DNA of 48,433 nt from an uncultured Eubacteriales bacterium (GCA_902802575.1 CADCMN010000030.1:1-48433), one strand, 5' to 3'. Counted from the first letter of the stretch, positions 14,784-23,644 are shown. Notes: generated by a model not told the origin, from the sequence alone. Numbers and translations: made by a program.

Positions 14784-16862
14784 CTATCCGTGCATGTCAA
14801 AGGGGGTGGTGGGGGTGTCGGGATAGATGCTGTGATCGTAGCGCCAGAAGAACGGGTAGAGATCGTGGGCCTCCTCGGTGGTGAGCATGAAGCATTGGTA
14901 TCGGCGGCTGGGCCCCTCGTTCAGGGGGTCGAAATGATACCAGCCCGTGCCCAGATCCACCATGAGCCAATAGTGGCGGGCGTTGCTCTTGCGCGTCACG
15001 AACATGACCTTGGCCCCGATCCGCTCCAGCATCACCCGGGCCGCGGCGCAGTAGGTGAAGCAGTCCCCGTGACGGCGGGTGAGCCCCCTCCAGGCCTCGC
15101 GCTTCCAGTCGTACTTGTTGGAGGTGTAGCCGAAGGTGAAATTGTCGTAGACGTAGCGGTAGATGGCGTAGGCCTTCTCCCCCCGGGTCATGTCATCCGT
15201 CACGATCCGGGAAAGCACTTCGTCCGCCTTGGCCGTGAGCTGCTCCTCGGACACGGTGGGCTTGCGAAAATGCAGCCGCACCTTCTTCTGGGCGGTGTTC
15301 CCCGCCCGGTCCGTGGCGCTGTAGATCACGGTGTAGGAGCCGGGGGTGTAGATGTCCACGGCGGAATTGTCCACAGTGAAGGTCACGTCCTGGGGCTCGT
15401 CGGCGTTGTCCGTGACGGTGACCTGGGCAAAATAGGCCACGGGTTCGCCCACGTACAGATACTGGTTGTCCAGCCCCGCGATCTGCGGCGGCACCATGTC
15501 CGGGACCAGCGTCACCGTCCCCTCGAGGACGGTCTCGTTCCCGGCGACGTCCACCCCCCGGATCGCCACCGGCTGGGGCCCCGCCAGGGTCCAGTCGGGC
15601 TCCTGCAGGTAGGAGAGGGTCAACGACGTTTCGTCCTCCGCCGTTTCCAGCATGGCCTCGGGGGTCCGGGGATGGTCCACATAGACGCTGAGCCCTTTGG
15701 GGAACGACAGGCGCGGCGGCGTGGTGTCCACCACGAAGAACCGCTGGATGGCGGGCACGTCGTCCACGGTGGCGTTCACGTCATAGCATCCCAGGTTCCT
15801 GGGCACAAACCAGGACAGCTTCACCTCCCCCGAAAAGCTCCTGTCCAGCTCCCGCTGCCGGGCGGCGACCTGCTGCCCCGTCACGCCCCGGCGGCTGGCC
15901 TCCCAGACCAGGGGCGGCAGATCGGAGATCAGAACGGTGACGTCGCCTCGGGCGATGTTGCCCCCCGCGTCCGTCACGGTGACGGCGAAGGTCTGATACC
16001 CCTGCCGGGTCCAATCGGGCTCGGGATCGAAGCCGTAGGCCAGGGCCGAAGCGTCCCGGGCGCTGACCACCAGGCTTTCCGGCGTCAGGGCCTGGCCCGT
16101 TCGGACGCAGGGGATGGCGTCCGTGAAAACGCAGGCCGGCGGCACGGTGTCGCGGATCAGGAGGGCCGTCTCATACACCTGCCCCTCGGCTTCCACTTCG
16201 ATCATATGGACCCCGGGCACGGATGTGTCCACGGCGGCCACGTCCGTCACGAATCGGCCGGCCATGGTGTTGTTGGGCAGGAAGGCGCCGATGGGCGGCA
16301 CGGCCTCCCCGCACTCCAGGGACAGCCGGGACACGGGCCCCAAGACGGTGCAGTCGGCCGCCACGAAGCCCACGTTCCCCGACAGGTCCTCCAGCCGGAC
16401 GACCACGGGCCACTCCCCCGCCTCATGGAACCGGGGCGCCTGCTCAAAGGACACGCCCACCAGCTGGGCGTCGGCCAGGTCCGCGATGAAGGCGTCGGGC
16501 CCCGCCTCCTCGTCCAGCCCCAATATCAACGACCGGCCCCGGGCCGTGGGGGCCACGGTGTCCCGGACCTGCACCAGGGCGATCCGGGGACCGTCGCTGC
16601 CGGCCACCAGGACCACCGCGTTCCCGGGATGGGTCCAGTCGATCTTTCCGGTGTCAAAGGCGTAGGCGCCCTCCCCGCCGTCCCGCAGCAGGGCCGACGC
16701 CGGCGGGCAGCTGCCCGTGAGCTCCCATACCGTCACGGGCCGCACCTGGCGATAGAGCAGGAAAAAGGCCCCCGCAGGCGCCCCGATCAGCAGCAGCAGG
16801 CCGATCAAGGGCAGCCATAGCCAACGGGCAGTATGCACTTGTCGTTCCTGTTTCTCCGCCAC
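14784..16862 (-). CDS. Membrane-anchored transglutaminase-like protein with Ig-like repeats
   Basis: 692 residues. A transmembrane anchor at about 15-36 is followed by a series of Ig-like/DUF5011-type domains; the recurring strand pairs read like ...WTRQGYQTFAVTVTDAGGN, ...GAQPVAIRGVDVAGNE and GSYTVIYSATDRAGNT. The C-terminal domain is transglutaminase-like with a plausible triad: Cys601 (RRHGDCFTYC), His630 (SNARHYWLMVDL) and Asp645 (WYHFDPL). Such proteins act on the cell surface as peptidases or crosslinkers. First gene of the leftward operon with SGNH, lipoprotein, dltA, dltC and dltB, which suggests a wall-linked role. Start ATG 16862 lies 163 bp from the divergent pepD. Confidence 0.85.
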   Translation of the reverse strand: MAEKQERQVHTARWLWLPLIGLLLLIGAPAGAFFLLYRQVRPVTVWELTGSCPPASALLRDGGEGAYAFDTGKIDWTHPGNAVVLVAGSDGPRIALVQVRDTVAPTARGRSLILGLDEEAGPDAFIADLADAQLVGVSFEQAPRFHEAGEWPVVVRLEDLSGNVGFVAADCTVLGPVSRLSLECGEAVPPIGAFLPNNTMAGRFVTDVAAVDTSVPGVHMIEVEAEGQVYETALLIRDTVPPACVFTDAIPCVRTGQALTPESLVVSARDASALAYGFDPEPDWTRQGYQTFAVTVTDAGGNIARGDVTVLISDLPPLVWEASRRGVTGQQVAARQRELDRSFSGEVKLSWFVPRNLGCYDVNATVDDVPAIQRFFVVDTTPPRLSFPKGLSVYVDHPRTPEAMLETAEDETSLTLSYLQEPDWTLAGPQPVAIRGVDVAGNETVLEGTVTLVPDMVPPQIAGLDNQYLYVGEPVAYFAQVTVTDNADEPQDVTFTVDNSAVDIYTPGSYTVIYSATDRAGNTAQKKVRLHFRKPTVSEEQLTAKADEVLSRIVTDDMTRGEKAYAIYRYVYDNFTFGYTSNKYDWKREAWRGLTRRHGDCFTYCAAARVMLERIGAKVMFVTRKSNARHYWLMVDLGTGWYHFDPLNEGPSRRYQCFMLTTEEAHDLYPFFWRYDHSIYPDTPTTPFDMHG

Positions 16863-16946
16863 GGACGCGCCTCCATAGATTTACTCCATTATCATAGAAG
16901 AAAACCTCTCCGATGTCAATAAAAGGCGAACGGTTGAATTGTAAAA

Positions 16947-16961
16947 CCGACCCGCGGTCGG
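16947..16961. promoter_or_regulatory. Small inverted repeat upstream of pepD promoter
   Basis: CCGACC-CGC-GGTCGG, 6-bp arms around 3 bp, ending just upstream of the pepD -35 and between divergent genes. It could be an operator; no regulator is identified. Confidence 0.35.
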
Positions 16962-16962
16962 G

Positions 16963-16991
16963 TTGAAAAGAGAGGCCAAAAGGCGTATACT
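16963..16991 (+). promoter_or_regulatory. Sigma-A-type promoter of pepD
   Basis: TTGAAA (16963-16968), 17-bp spacer, TATACT (16986-16991), about 35 bp upstream of the pepD start. Confidence 0.8.
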
Positions 16992-17025
16992 GTAACAAAT
17001 CCAACGCCATAAGGAGAGAAAAGCT

Positions 17026-18489
17026 ATGCCCTGCACCACCATTCTGGTCGGCAAACGCGCCAGCAACGATCATTCCACCATGATCGCCCGCACCGACGAC
17101 GGCCATTTCGACGTGAAGAAGCTCATCGTCATGGAGCCGAAGATGCAAAAGCGGACCTACAAAAGCGTCCTGTCCCATGTTCAGATCCCCCTGCCCGACG
17201 ATCCCCTGCGCTGCACCGCCTGCCCCAGCGTGGATCTCTCGAAGGGGCTCTGGGCCGCCACCGGCATCAACGCCGCCAACGTGGGCGTCACCGCCACGGA
17301 GACCATCTCCTCCAACCCCCGCGTCCTTTCGGCGGACCCCCTGGTGGTCTATAAAAAGGCTGCGAAACGGGGAGAAAAGGACGTGATCGGCGGCATCGGC
17401 GAGGAGGACATCGTGGTGCTGGTTCTGCCGTACATCCGCACCGCCCGGGAGGGCGTGCTGCGGCTGGCGTCCCTGCTGGAAACCTACGGCACCTATGAAT
17501 CCAACGGCATCGCCTTCAACGACGAGAACGAGATCTGGTGGATGGAGACCATCGGCGGCCACCACTGGATGGCCCGTCGGGTCCCCGACGATCAGGTGGT
17601 CATCGCCCCCAACCAGTTCGGCCTGGACGGGTTCGATCTTGACGACGCCTTCGGAGAGCAACGAGACCATCTGTGCTCGGCGGACCTTCGGGAATTTATA
17701 GCGGAGAACCATCTTGATCTCAACCAGGACGGCCGCTTCAATCCCCGAAACGTGTTCGGCTCCCGTCGGGACAGCGACCATGTATACAACACCCCTCGGG
17801 CCTGGTTCATGGGCAGGTATCTGTGCCCCCTGTCCCACCGTTGGGAGGGGCCCGACGCCGAGTTCGGCCCGGAGAGCGACTGCATCCCCTGGGCTCTGAC
17901 GCCCGATCGGAAGGTCAGCGTGGAGGACGTGAAGTACCTGCTGTCCACCCACTTCCAGGGCACGGACTTCGATCCCTACACCAATCGCGACACGGGCAAG
18001 CGCGGCATGTACCGGTCCATCGGCATCAACCGGACCGGCGTGGCCGCCCTTTGCCAGATCCGCAGCGACGTTCCCGAGCCCATCCGGGGCATCGAGTGGA
18101 TCTGCTTCGGGCCCACCACCTTCAACGCCCTGCTGCCCGTCTATGCCAACGCGCCGAAGATGCCCGCCTATCTCTCCGCTGTGACCATGGACGTGTCCAC
18201 GGAGAACTTCTACTGGTCCAGCCGCCTCCTGGCCGCCCTGTGCGATCCCCACTTTGCCCAGACCGTTCAGCCCATGGAGCGATATCAGGACGCCGTCTTC
18301 ACCAAGGGCCGGCAGCTGATCCGCGAATACGACCGGAAAATGACCGACGCCGGCGACTTCTCCCTGACCGTGGAGGCCAACGATGCCCTGGCGAAGATGG
18401 CCCGGGAACAGACGCAGAAGATCCTCAGCGAGGCGCTCCAGGTGGCCAGCGAGCGCATGAAGAACGGCTACAATCGGGCGGACAACTGA
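17026..18489 (+). CDS. pepD: C69-family dipeptidase
   Basis: Ntn-hydrolase peptidase of 487 residues. It begins MPCTTILVGKRAS; Cys3 would become the N-terminal nucleophile after trimming, as in PepD/C69 enzymes. Other family patches are ARTDD, GLWAATGINAANVGVTATETISSN, EDIVVLVLPYIRTAREGV, SNGIAFNDENEIWWMETIGGHHWMARRVPDD and WICFGPTTFNALLPVYAN. It cleaves dipeptides, probably in the cytosol since no signal peptide is seen. AAGGAGAG precedes the ATG. Monocistronic or followed by galM 96 bp downstream. Confidence 0.92.
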   Translation: MPCTTILVGKRASNDHSTMIARTDDGHFDVKKLIVMEPKMQKRTYKSVLSHVQIPLPDDPLRCTACPSVDLSKGLWAATGINAANVGVTATETISSNPRVLSADPLVVYKKAAKRGEKDVIGGIGEEDIVVLVLPYIRTAREGVLRLASLLETYGTYESNGIAFNDENEIWWMETIGGHHWMARRVPDDQVVIAPNQFGLDGFDLDDAFGEQRDHLCSADLREFIAENHLDLNQDGRFNPRNVFGSRRDSDHVYNTPRAWFMGRYLCPLSHRWEGPDAEFGPESDCIPWALTPDRKVSVEDVKYLLSTHFQGTDFDPYTNRDTGKRGMYRSIGINRTGVAALCQIRSDVPEPIRGIEWICFGPTTFNALLPVYANAPKMPAYLSAVTMDVSTENFYWSSRLLAALCDPHFAQTVQPMERYQDAVFTKGRQLIREYDRKMTDAGDFSLTVEANDALAKMAREQTQKILSEALQVASERMKNGYNRADN

Positions 18490-18585
18490 ATCGTCTGCCT
18501 TAGAGCCACCGCCCTCCTTCGCCCTGTCCCGACGGCGGGAACGACGTAGGATACCAATGAAAAAAACGAAAGGACCTCAAAACCA

Positions 18586-19635
18586 ATGGCCGTGACGACG
18601 GAACGCTTCGGTACGCTGCAGGATGGGCGGGAAGCCCGCCTCTTCACCATCTCCACCCCGGCGGGGAGCTCCGTGACGCTGACGGATTTCGGCGCGGCGG
18701 TGGTGCGCCTGTGGGCGCCCGACAGCCGGGGGCGGCTGGCGGACGTGGCGTTGGGCTTCGACGATGTGGCGCTCTACGAGCGGGACTTGGGGAACTTCGG
18801 CGCGGTCTGCGGCCGGTTCGCCAACCGGCTCAGCCGGGCGTCATTGCCTCTGGACCGACGGGTGTATCCTCTGACCCGGAACGACGGGCCCAACACCCTC
18901 CACGGCGGGGCCGTGGGGTTCCACCACAAGCTCTGGGACGCTCAGGTGCTGGGGGAGGACGCCGTGCGGTTCACCCTGTTCAGTCCCGACGGGGAGGAAG
19001 GGTTCCCGGGAGATCTGACCGTGGCCGTCACCTACCGGTTCTCTCCGGCGAACGTGCTGTCGCTGGACTACGAGGCCGCGGCCGGGGCGAAGAACACCGT
19101 GGCGAATCTCACGAACCACACCTATTGGAACCTGGACGGGGACACCTTCGGCAGCATCCTGGATCACAGCATCCGCCTCCACGCCTCCCGGTTCACGCCC
19201 ACCAACGAATACCACGTGCCCGACGGCCGGCTCCTGCCCGTGAAGGGGGTCTTCGACCTCAGGGCCTATCGGACGCTGCGGGAGGGCGTGACGAGCAAGG
19301 ACGAGCAGATCCTCCAAAGCAACGGCTACGACCACAATTTTCTGATCGACGCCTATGACGGCCGGGGCCTGGTGAAGGCCGCGGACCTGAAGGGGGCCGT
19401 TTCCGGGCGGCGGATGGAGGTTTGGACCACCCTGCCCGGCATCCAGCTCTACACCGGCAACCACTTTGACCGCCTGGCCGGCAAGAACGGCATGCGCTAC
19501 AACAAGGCCGCAGGCCTGGCGTTGGAGACCCAGTTCTACCCCGACGCGCCCCATCACCCCGCTTGGCCCCAGCCCACCGTGAAGGCCGGGGAAACGCAGC
19601 GATCCAGAACGGAGTATCGGTTTTTTGCGGAGTGA
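18586..19635 (+). CDS. galM: Aldose 1-epimerase (mutarotase)
   Basis: Interconverts alpha and beta anomers of galactose/glucose in the Leloir pathway; cytosolic. 349 residues with the usual order: DFGAAVVRLWAPD, NRLSRASLPLD, NDGPNTLHGGAVGFHHKLWD (catalytic-site His), LTNHTYWNLDG (second conserved His), YDHNFLID and a C-terminal GLALETQFYPDAPHHPAWP with the catalytic Glu. AAAGGA lies upstream of the ATG. No other galactose gene is adjacent, so its substrate context is not shown here. Confidence 0.94.
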   Translation: MAVTTERFGTLQDGREARLFTISTPAGSSVTLTDFGAAVVRLWAPDSRGRLADVALGFDDVALYERDLGNFGAVCGRFANRLSRASLPLDRRVYPLTRNDGPNTLHGGAVGFHHKLWDAQVLGEDAVRFTLFSPDGEEGFPGDLTVAVTYRFSPANVLSLDYEAAAGAKNTVANLTNHTYWNLDGDTFGSILDHSIRLHASRFTPTNEYHVPDGRLLPVKGVFDLRAYRTLREGVTSKDEQILQSNGYDHNFLIDAYDGRGLVKAADLKGAVSGRRMEVWTTLPGIQLYTGNHFDRLAGKNGMRYNKAAGLALETQFYPDAPHHPAWPQPTVKAGETQRSRTEYRFFAE

Positions 19636-19648
19636 GGGCGTTTTATTT

Positions 19649-19685
19649 GCCGCTTTTTCTCTTATTACAAAGGAGAAAAAGCGGC
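19649..19685 (+). terminator. Terminator-like hairpin after galM
   Basis: GCCGCTTTTTCTC (19649-19661) / GAGAAAAAGCGGC (19673-19685), perfect 13-bp stem with 11-nt loop. It is related in sequence to the hairpin at 26679-26713. No T-run follows on the plus strand, so its terminator role is likely but not certain. Confidence 0.55.
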
Positions 19686-19758
19686 GCAAAAAGAGAAACT
19701 CATTTGGGATAATAGGGATGGCGGACAATAGCCATATCTCCCAATAAAAGTTCTTTTG

Positions 19759-19786
19759 GGCACCTTTTCTTTCAGGAAAAGGTGCT
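19759..19786. repeat. Second hairpin between galM and the response regulator gene
   Basis: GCACCTTTTC / GAAAAGGTGC, perfect 10-bp arms with a 6-nt loop in about this interval, followed by a T-rich stretch (TGATTTTATTCTTTTCC). It may back up termination of galM. Confidence 0.5.
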
Positions 19787-19824
19787 GATTTTATTCTTTT
19801 CCTCATACAAATTCCGCATATATT

Positions 19825-19856
19825 TTACAACGCCATTACAAGTTTCCTGCTATACT
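19825..19856 (+). promoter_or_regulatory. TTACAA direct repeat and -10 of the response regulator gene
   Basis: Two exact TTACAA boxes at 19825-19830 and 19836-19841 (11-bp period) end 9 nt before TATACT (19851-19856). The -35 position holds CAACGC, unlike TTGACA, so the promoter probably needs an activator. The arrangement is that of Pho-box-type OmpR-family promoters. It probably marks autoregulation by the downstream regulator. Confidence 0.7.
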
Positions 19857-19887
19857 TGAGGGGAAGAGAAACAGCGAGGGGGAAACT

Positions 19888-20535
19888 ATGGCGAAGATAC
19901 TGATCGTAGAGGACGAAAAGGCCATCAACGATTTGCTGAAACTGAATCTGGAGATGGTGGGCCACCAGTGCGTGTCCGCCTTCTCGGGCAAGGAGGCCAT
20001 CCGCACCGCCGGGGAGCAGGGGTTCGATCTGATGCTCCTCGATGTGATGCTGCCGGACATGGAGGGCTTCGCGGTCATGGAGAAGGTGCGGGACGTGCCC
20101 ACCATCTTCCTCACCGCCCGAGGCGCCACCACGGACAAGATCCGGGGCTTCGGTTTGGGCGCCGACGACTACATCGTGAAGCCCTTCGAGGTGGCGGAGC
20201 TCCTTGTGCGGGTCCAGGCGGTCCTCCGACGGACCCATCGGGAGGAGACGGAATACACCATCGGCGATCTCACCATCCGCTGGGAGGCCCACGAGGTGTT
20301 CCTCCGCGGAAAACGGGTGGAGCTGACGCCCCAGGAGTTCACGCTCCTGCACATCCTCATCGAGAATCGGAACGTGTGCCTGAGCCGCCAGAAGCTCCTT
20401 TCCGAGGCCTGGGGCATCGACTTTCTGGGGGAGAGCCGGACCGTGGACGTGCACATCCAGAAGCTCCGGCGAAAACTGGACCTGGACGACCATATCAAGA
20501 CCATCTACAAGAACGGGTATCGGTTTGAGGAATAG
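19888..20535 (+). CDS. OmpR/PhoB-family response regulator
   Basis: 215 residues. Receiver domain (1-115) with acidic pocket Glu8/Asp9, phospho-acceptor Asp52 (LMLLDVMLPDMEG), Thr77 (IFLTARG) and Lys98 (IVKPF). Winged-helix DNA-binding domain (about 125-215) with LTPQEFTLLHILIEN and the recognition helix around SRTVDVHIQKLRRKL, ending GYRFEE. This domain class binds as a dimer to direct repeats about 11 bp apart, which fits the TTACAA boxes upstream of this gene and two others. GAGGGGGAAACT precedes the ATG. The cognate histidine kinase follows 170 bp downstream. Confidence 0.94.
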   Translation: MAKILIVEDEKAINDLLKLNLEMVGHQCVSAFSGKEAIRTAGEQGFDLMLLDVMLPDMEGFAVMEKVRDVPTIFLTARGATTDKIRGFGLGADDYIVKPFEVAELLVRVQAVLRRTHREETEYTIGDLTIRWEAHEVFLRGKRVELTPQEFTLLHILIENRNVCLSRQKLLSEAWGIDFLGESRTVDVHIQKLRRKLDLDDHIKTIYKNGYRFEE

Positions 20536-20549
20536 GGGCCTGTTTTCAC

Positions 20550-20569
20550 GGGACGGACAAGCCCGTCCC
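20550..20569. repeat. Intergenic palindrome, family member 4
   Basis: GGGACGGAC-AA-GCCCGTCCC followed by CTACGG, one mismatch in the arms, in the gap between response regulator and kinase genes. Confidence 0.65.
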
Positions 20570-20624
20570 CTACGGCACCATGCCGAACCTTTCGTGCCCT
20601 GCCGCAGCGCCCCACTGAAACAGC

Positions 20625-20690
20625 CTGTCCTCCTGAGCGAAGGGAGCGATGCTTTGCATCGCTGCGAAGCCGAAGGACCTCTGAACGCAA
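20625..20690. repeat. Fragment related to the 210-bp intergenic element
   Basis: Contains CCTGTCCTCCTGAGCGAAG and GAAGGACCTCTGAACG (20672-20687); the latter is identical to 31828-31843 in the larger element. It fills the gap between response regulator and kinase genes and leaves the kinase without a strong Shine-Dalgarno. Confidence 0.55.
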
Positions 20691-20705
20691 AAAGGCATCG
20701 AATCC

Positions 20706-21833
20706 ATGAAACTCTGGCAAAAAACCTATCTGTTGTCCACCCTGCTCTGCGCCCTGATCCTCTATGGGTGCATGTTCGGCGTCACCGCTCCCGCCCTGTC
20801 CTCCGCCATCCGGGGCGCGCAGGAATCGTCGCTCCGGGAGGAGCGGGCCATTGCCGGCGCTTTGGAAAAAACCATGCTGGACGCGCCCGAGGGGCGGCAG
20901 ATCCCGGTGATGCAGGCGTTTTTGGAATACTACGCCGGCACCGGCCTGTACTTTGAGGCCCGCCGGGACGAGGCGCTCTACAGCTCCCTGCCCTGCGCCG
21001 TGGACAAGGCGCCCGGGACCATGGGCTTTGTCCGGGAGCAGGGGCGGCTGTACCTCTTCGTCAGCGACCGGCTCCCTGCGGGGGTGGATTTCCTGTACCT
21101 GAAGGACGCGGCGGCCACGGACGGCCTGCTCCGCCGCCAAATCACCGCGGCGGCCCTCACGGGCACGCTGGTGGCCCTGTTCATGGCGGCAGCCCTCTAC
21201 GTCCTCCTCTACCGGGTCAACCTGCCCGTGAGCCGCCTGGCCCACGAGATGCGGACCCCGCTCACCGCCATGAAGGGCTACGCCGAGACGCTGCGGGACG
21301 CCAAACTCACGGAGGAACAGCGGTACATGGCCGCCAGCTACATCGCCGAGGAGAGCACCCGGCTCTCGGACATCTCCGCCCGGCTGTTGACCCTCCACAA
21401 CGCCCGGGAGGAAGCCACCCCCTTCGGCCCCGTGGACGTGGCGGAGCTCTTCGACCACATCCGACAAACCTACCCCATCGTCGCCTGCGAGGTCCGCTGG
21501 CCCACCATCTTCGGGGACAGGGCCATGCTCTCGTCCCTCCTCAACAACCTGGTGGACAACGCCGTGAAGGCATCTCCGGCGGGGGCGAAGGTGGAGCTGC
21601 GGGCCGCGCCCAACGTGCTCACCGTCACCGACCACGGCAGCGGCATGAGCGACGAAGCCCTGCGCTATGTGAACCGCCCCTCCCGTTTCAAGAAGCTCCA
21701 CGCCGGCGGCGGCCTGGGCGTGCCCCTCTGCCACCAGATCGCCCGGGCCCACGGGGCCAGGCTGACCTACGCTCGAGGCGCAGACGGGGGCACCGTGGCC
21801 ACCGTGACCTTTTACAACTCCCTTACAAGTTGA
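20706..21833 (+). CDS. Sensor histidine kinase
   Basis: 375 residues, membrane sensor partner of the upstream response regulator. Transmembrane helices at about 8-29 and 148-169 enclose an extracytoplasmic sensing domain of about 120 residues that I do not recognise. No HAMP domain is evident; the H box follows soon (LAHEMRTPLTAMKGY, His180). N box LLNNLVDNAVKAS, G1 VTDHGSGMS and G2 GGGLGVPLCHQIARAHG are present. The 3' end overlaps the TTACAA boxes that precede the next gene. The ATG has no strong ribosome site. Confidence 0.92.
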   Translation: MKLWQKTYLLSTLLCALILYGCMFGVTAPALSSAIRGAQESSLREERAIAGALEKTMLDAPEGRQIPVMQAFLEYYAGTGLYFEARRDEALYSSLPCAVDKAPGTMGFVREQGRLYLFVSDRLPAGVDFLYLKDAAATDGLLRRQITAAALTGTLVALFMAAALYVLLYRVNLPVSRLAHEMRTPLTAMKGYAETLRDAKLTEEQRYMAASYIAEESTRLSDISARLLTLHNAREEATPFGPVDVAELFDHIRQTYPIVACEVRWPTIFGDRAMLSSLLNNLVDNAVKASPAGAKVELRAAPNVLTVTDHGSGMSDEALRYVNRPSRFKKLHAGGGLGVPLCHQIARAHGARLTYARGADGGTVATVTFYNSLTS

Positions 21834-21865
21834 TGAAGACTTCCTTACAAGTCCGGCTCTATACT
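21812..21865 (+). promoter_or_regulatory. TTACAA repeat array and -10 upstream of the 21900 gene
   Basis: Exact TTACAA at 21812, 21823 and 21845; the 11-bp register also passes 21834, where a degraded TGAAGA stands. The last box ends 9 nt before TATACT (21860-21865), the same spacing as at 19825-19856. The first 19 bases (TTTTACAACTCCCTTACAA, from 21810) are identical to 41540-41558. The array overlaps the end of the kinase gene. Confidence 0.75.
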
Positions 21866-21899
21866 GACGGTGTCAACTTGAGAAAGGAGCGAAACCCAC

Positions 21900-23393
21900 A
21901 TGAGACTCTTTTGGATGAAAAATAAAGTATTGATCGCCACCCTGGCCGCCGTGCTGGTACTGGGGGCCGCCTTCTGGGGCGGGCTCAGGCTCTTTGAAGG
22001 GGATCGGATGCAGGACGCCTTCATCCGCACCTCCGCCGCCGAGGCGGAGGCCACGGCCAACGCCACGGCGGGCCCCGGCGCCGCCGGGCAGACGGAGGCT
22101 TCCCCCGCGCCCACGGTCATGCCCGCGGAGCTGGTGTCCGATGACATCCTGAACACGGAGTGGAAGTATAAAGGCATCTTCCCCCGCATCACCCACATCT
22201 ACTCCTACCAGGCCAAGACCTGGAAGGAGGGGGATGCGGTGGACGACGCCCTGGCCGACGCCGCCCGGAAGAAGGCCAAGGACGTCTACTACCTGCTGTT
22301 CAACGTGGGCGGGGAGAACCACGACTTCACCACCGCCGCCGTCACCCGGTACGTGGACGAAGCGGGCTGCCGGGAGAACGTTCTCCGGCTCACCGGCAAG
22401 GGCAACAGCTTCGCCTGCGTGCTTACGGAGAAGGATCTGAACCTGCTCATCGCGGACAACGCCAGGTTCCCGGCCACCGCGGCCATCCGCGAGAAGGAGG
22501 ACGCCAAGGAGGTCGCCGAGTACTTGGGCGCCACCCTGGGCCAGGGGGTGGAGAACATGGGCGGCAGCCAGGATAGGACCGGCAGGTGGATGGAACGATT
22601 CTTCGGCTTCGAGCTCAGCGACGGCCGCTGGATCACCCTCTCATACACCATGAACACCCTCTGCGGCATCCAGGTCCACCAGGACAAATACAGCATGCAG
22701 GAGGGGGTCTGCTTCCAGGCGGACATCCGCCACAGCCCCGAGGTGGTCCATCTGGTGGCGGAGCAGAACTTCGTCCAGGGCAGCCCCAACGAGCCCGCCG
22801 AGGGCGACATGACCGTGGATAAGGTCGCGCTGCTGTACCGCGCCTTCCTGTCCGCCGCCAACGGCCGGGCCGCCGAGCGCCGGGACGCCGAGGGCAAGAC
22901 CTTGGCGGAGCTGGACTACAGCCTGAAGGATTGGGAGATCACCTACTTCCTGGACAAGTCCGGCTACCGGGAGAACTTCTACCGCATCCACAAGGACGGC
23001 CTCGTGGACATGGACATCGCCGCCAAGTCCGGCTATATCGTCCATGCCACCTGCAACGGGCTCTACAACCCCGACGACGATCTCAAGCTCATCAACATCC
23101 CCTACGATGATATGGGCGGCGTGGAGTACCTCCACTATGTGAAGTACGTGGCGGAGCAGACCTTCGGCAAGGAGGCTCTGCGGACCGTGGACGTGAACGC
23201 AGTCTACGACGGCAACTTCTGCACCATCGACGCCTACATGATGGACGGCCGCTGGTATGAGTTCTGCTTCGAAGGGGGCCAGCTCATGGAGATCCAGCAC
23301 TACGCTGCGGAGCGCTGCGGCATCATGGGCTGGGGCGCCGACAGCCTCTATGTGAACACCATCACCGGCGAAGAGTTCTATCAGGAGTATTGA
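21900..23393 (+). CDS. Membrane-anchored extracytoplasmic protein, unknown; likely target of the two-component system
   Basis: 497 residues. A short basic N-terminus and one hydrophobic segment (about 8-30) look like a signal anchor; then an Ala/Thr-rich linker to about residue 75 and a large exported domain. I recognise no family. Visible features are scattered aromatic/acidic strands and a C-terminal region with YDGNFCTIDAYMMDGRWYEFCFEGGQLMEIQHYAAERC that resembles beta-rich lipoprotein tails. AGGAGCG precedes the ATG. It lies directly after the kinase gene and is preceded by the TTACAA array, so co-regulation is likely. Function unknown. Confidence 0.75.
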   Translation: MRLFWMKNKVLIATLAAVLVLGAAFWGGLRLFEGDRMQDAFIRTSAAEAEATANATAGPGAAGQTEASPAPTVMPAELVSDDILNTEWKYKGIFPRITHIYSYQAKTWKEGDAVDDALADAARKKAKDVYYLLFNVGGENHDFTTAAVTRYVDEAGCRENVLRLTGKGNSFACVLTEKDLNLLIADNARFPATAAIREKEDAKEVAEYLGATLGQGVENMGGSQDRTGRWMERFFGFELSDGRWITLSYTMNTLCGIQVHQDKYSMQEGVCFQADIRHSPEVVHLVAEQNFVQGSPNEPAEGDMTVDKVALLYRAFLSAANGRAAERRDAEGKTLAELDYSLKDWEITYFLDKSGYRENFYRIHKDGLVDMDIAAKSGYIVHATCNGLYNPDDDLKLINIPYDDMGGVEYLHYVKYVAEQTFGKEALRTVDVNAVYDGNFCTIDAYMMDGRWYEFCFEGGQLMEIQHYAAERCGIMGWGADSLYVNTITGEEFYQEY

Positions 23394-23497
23394 TCCATAC
23401 GCGCCAACGCCGCCGCGGTTTCCTCCCCGCAGCGCAGGCCGTCATAAAGGGCGGCAGACTGGTTGGGGCAAGGAAAGACAAAGGGATACTATCGGCA

Positions 23498-23523
23498 GAA
23501 AGGACGCATAGCTGCGTCCTTTC
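23498..23523 (+). terminator. Hairpin after the 21900 gene
   Basis: GAAAGGACGCA (23498-23508), loop TAGC, TGCGTCCTTTC (23513-23523), perfect 11-bp stem about 105 bp past the stop. No strong T-run follows. Confidence 0.55.
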
Positions 23524-23624
23524 CCGATTATATGCCGCAAATCAGCCGTTTTTCCGGCTCTCCGCATAGCTAAGAAAACGGCTTCTGTCATCCTTTCTGA
23601 GGGCCTGCTTCAACACGCAAAAGC

Positions 23625-23644
23625 GGGCGGATCGTGATCCGCCC
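23625..23644. repeat. Intergenic palindrome, family member 5
   Basis: GGGCGGATC-GT-GATCCGCCC followed by CCTACGG. A weaker relative (GATTC-AC-GAATC) lies at about 23709-23720. The 334-bp gap 23394-23727 otherwise holds the hairpin at 23498 and no gene. Confidence 0.7.

Noticed and set aside
13572-16820. 1082-codon open frame on the plus strand
   Set aside because: It is antisense to the SGNH and transglutaminase genes, has Gly/His/Pro/Arg-rich low-complexity content typical of GC-rich shadow frames, and matches no family.
16654-18252. 532-codon open frame on the minus strand
   Set aside because: Antisense of pepD, which has a promoter, ribosome site and family motifs.
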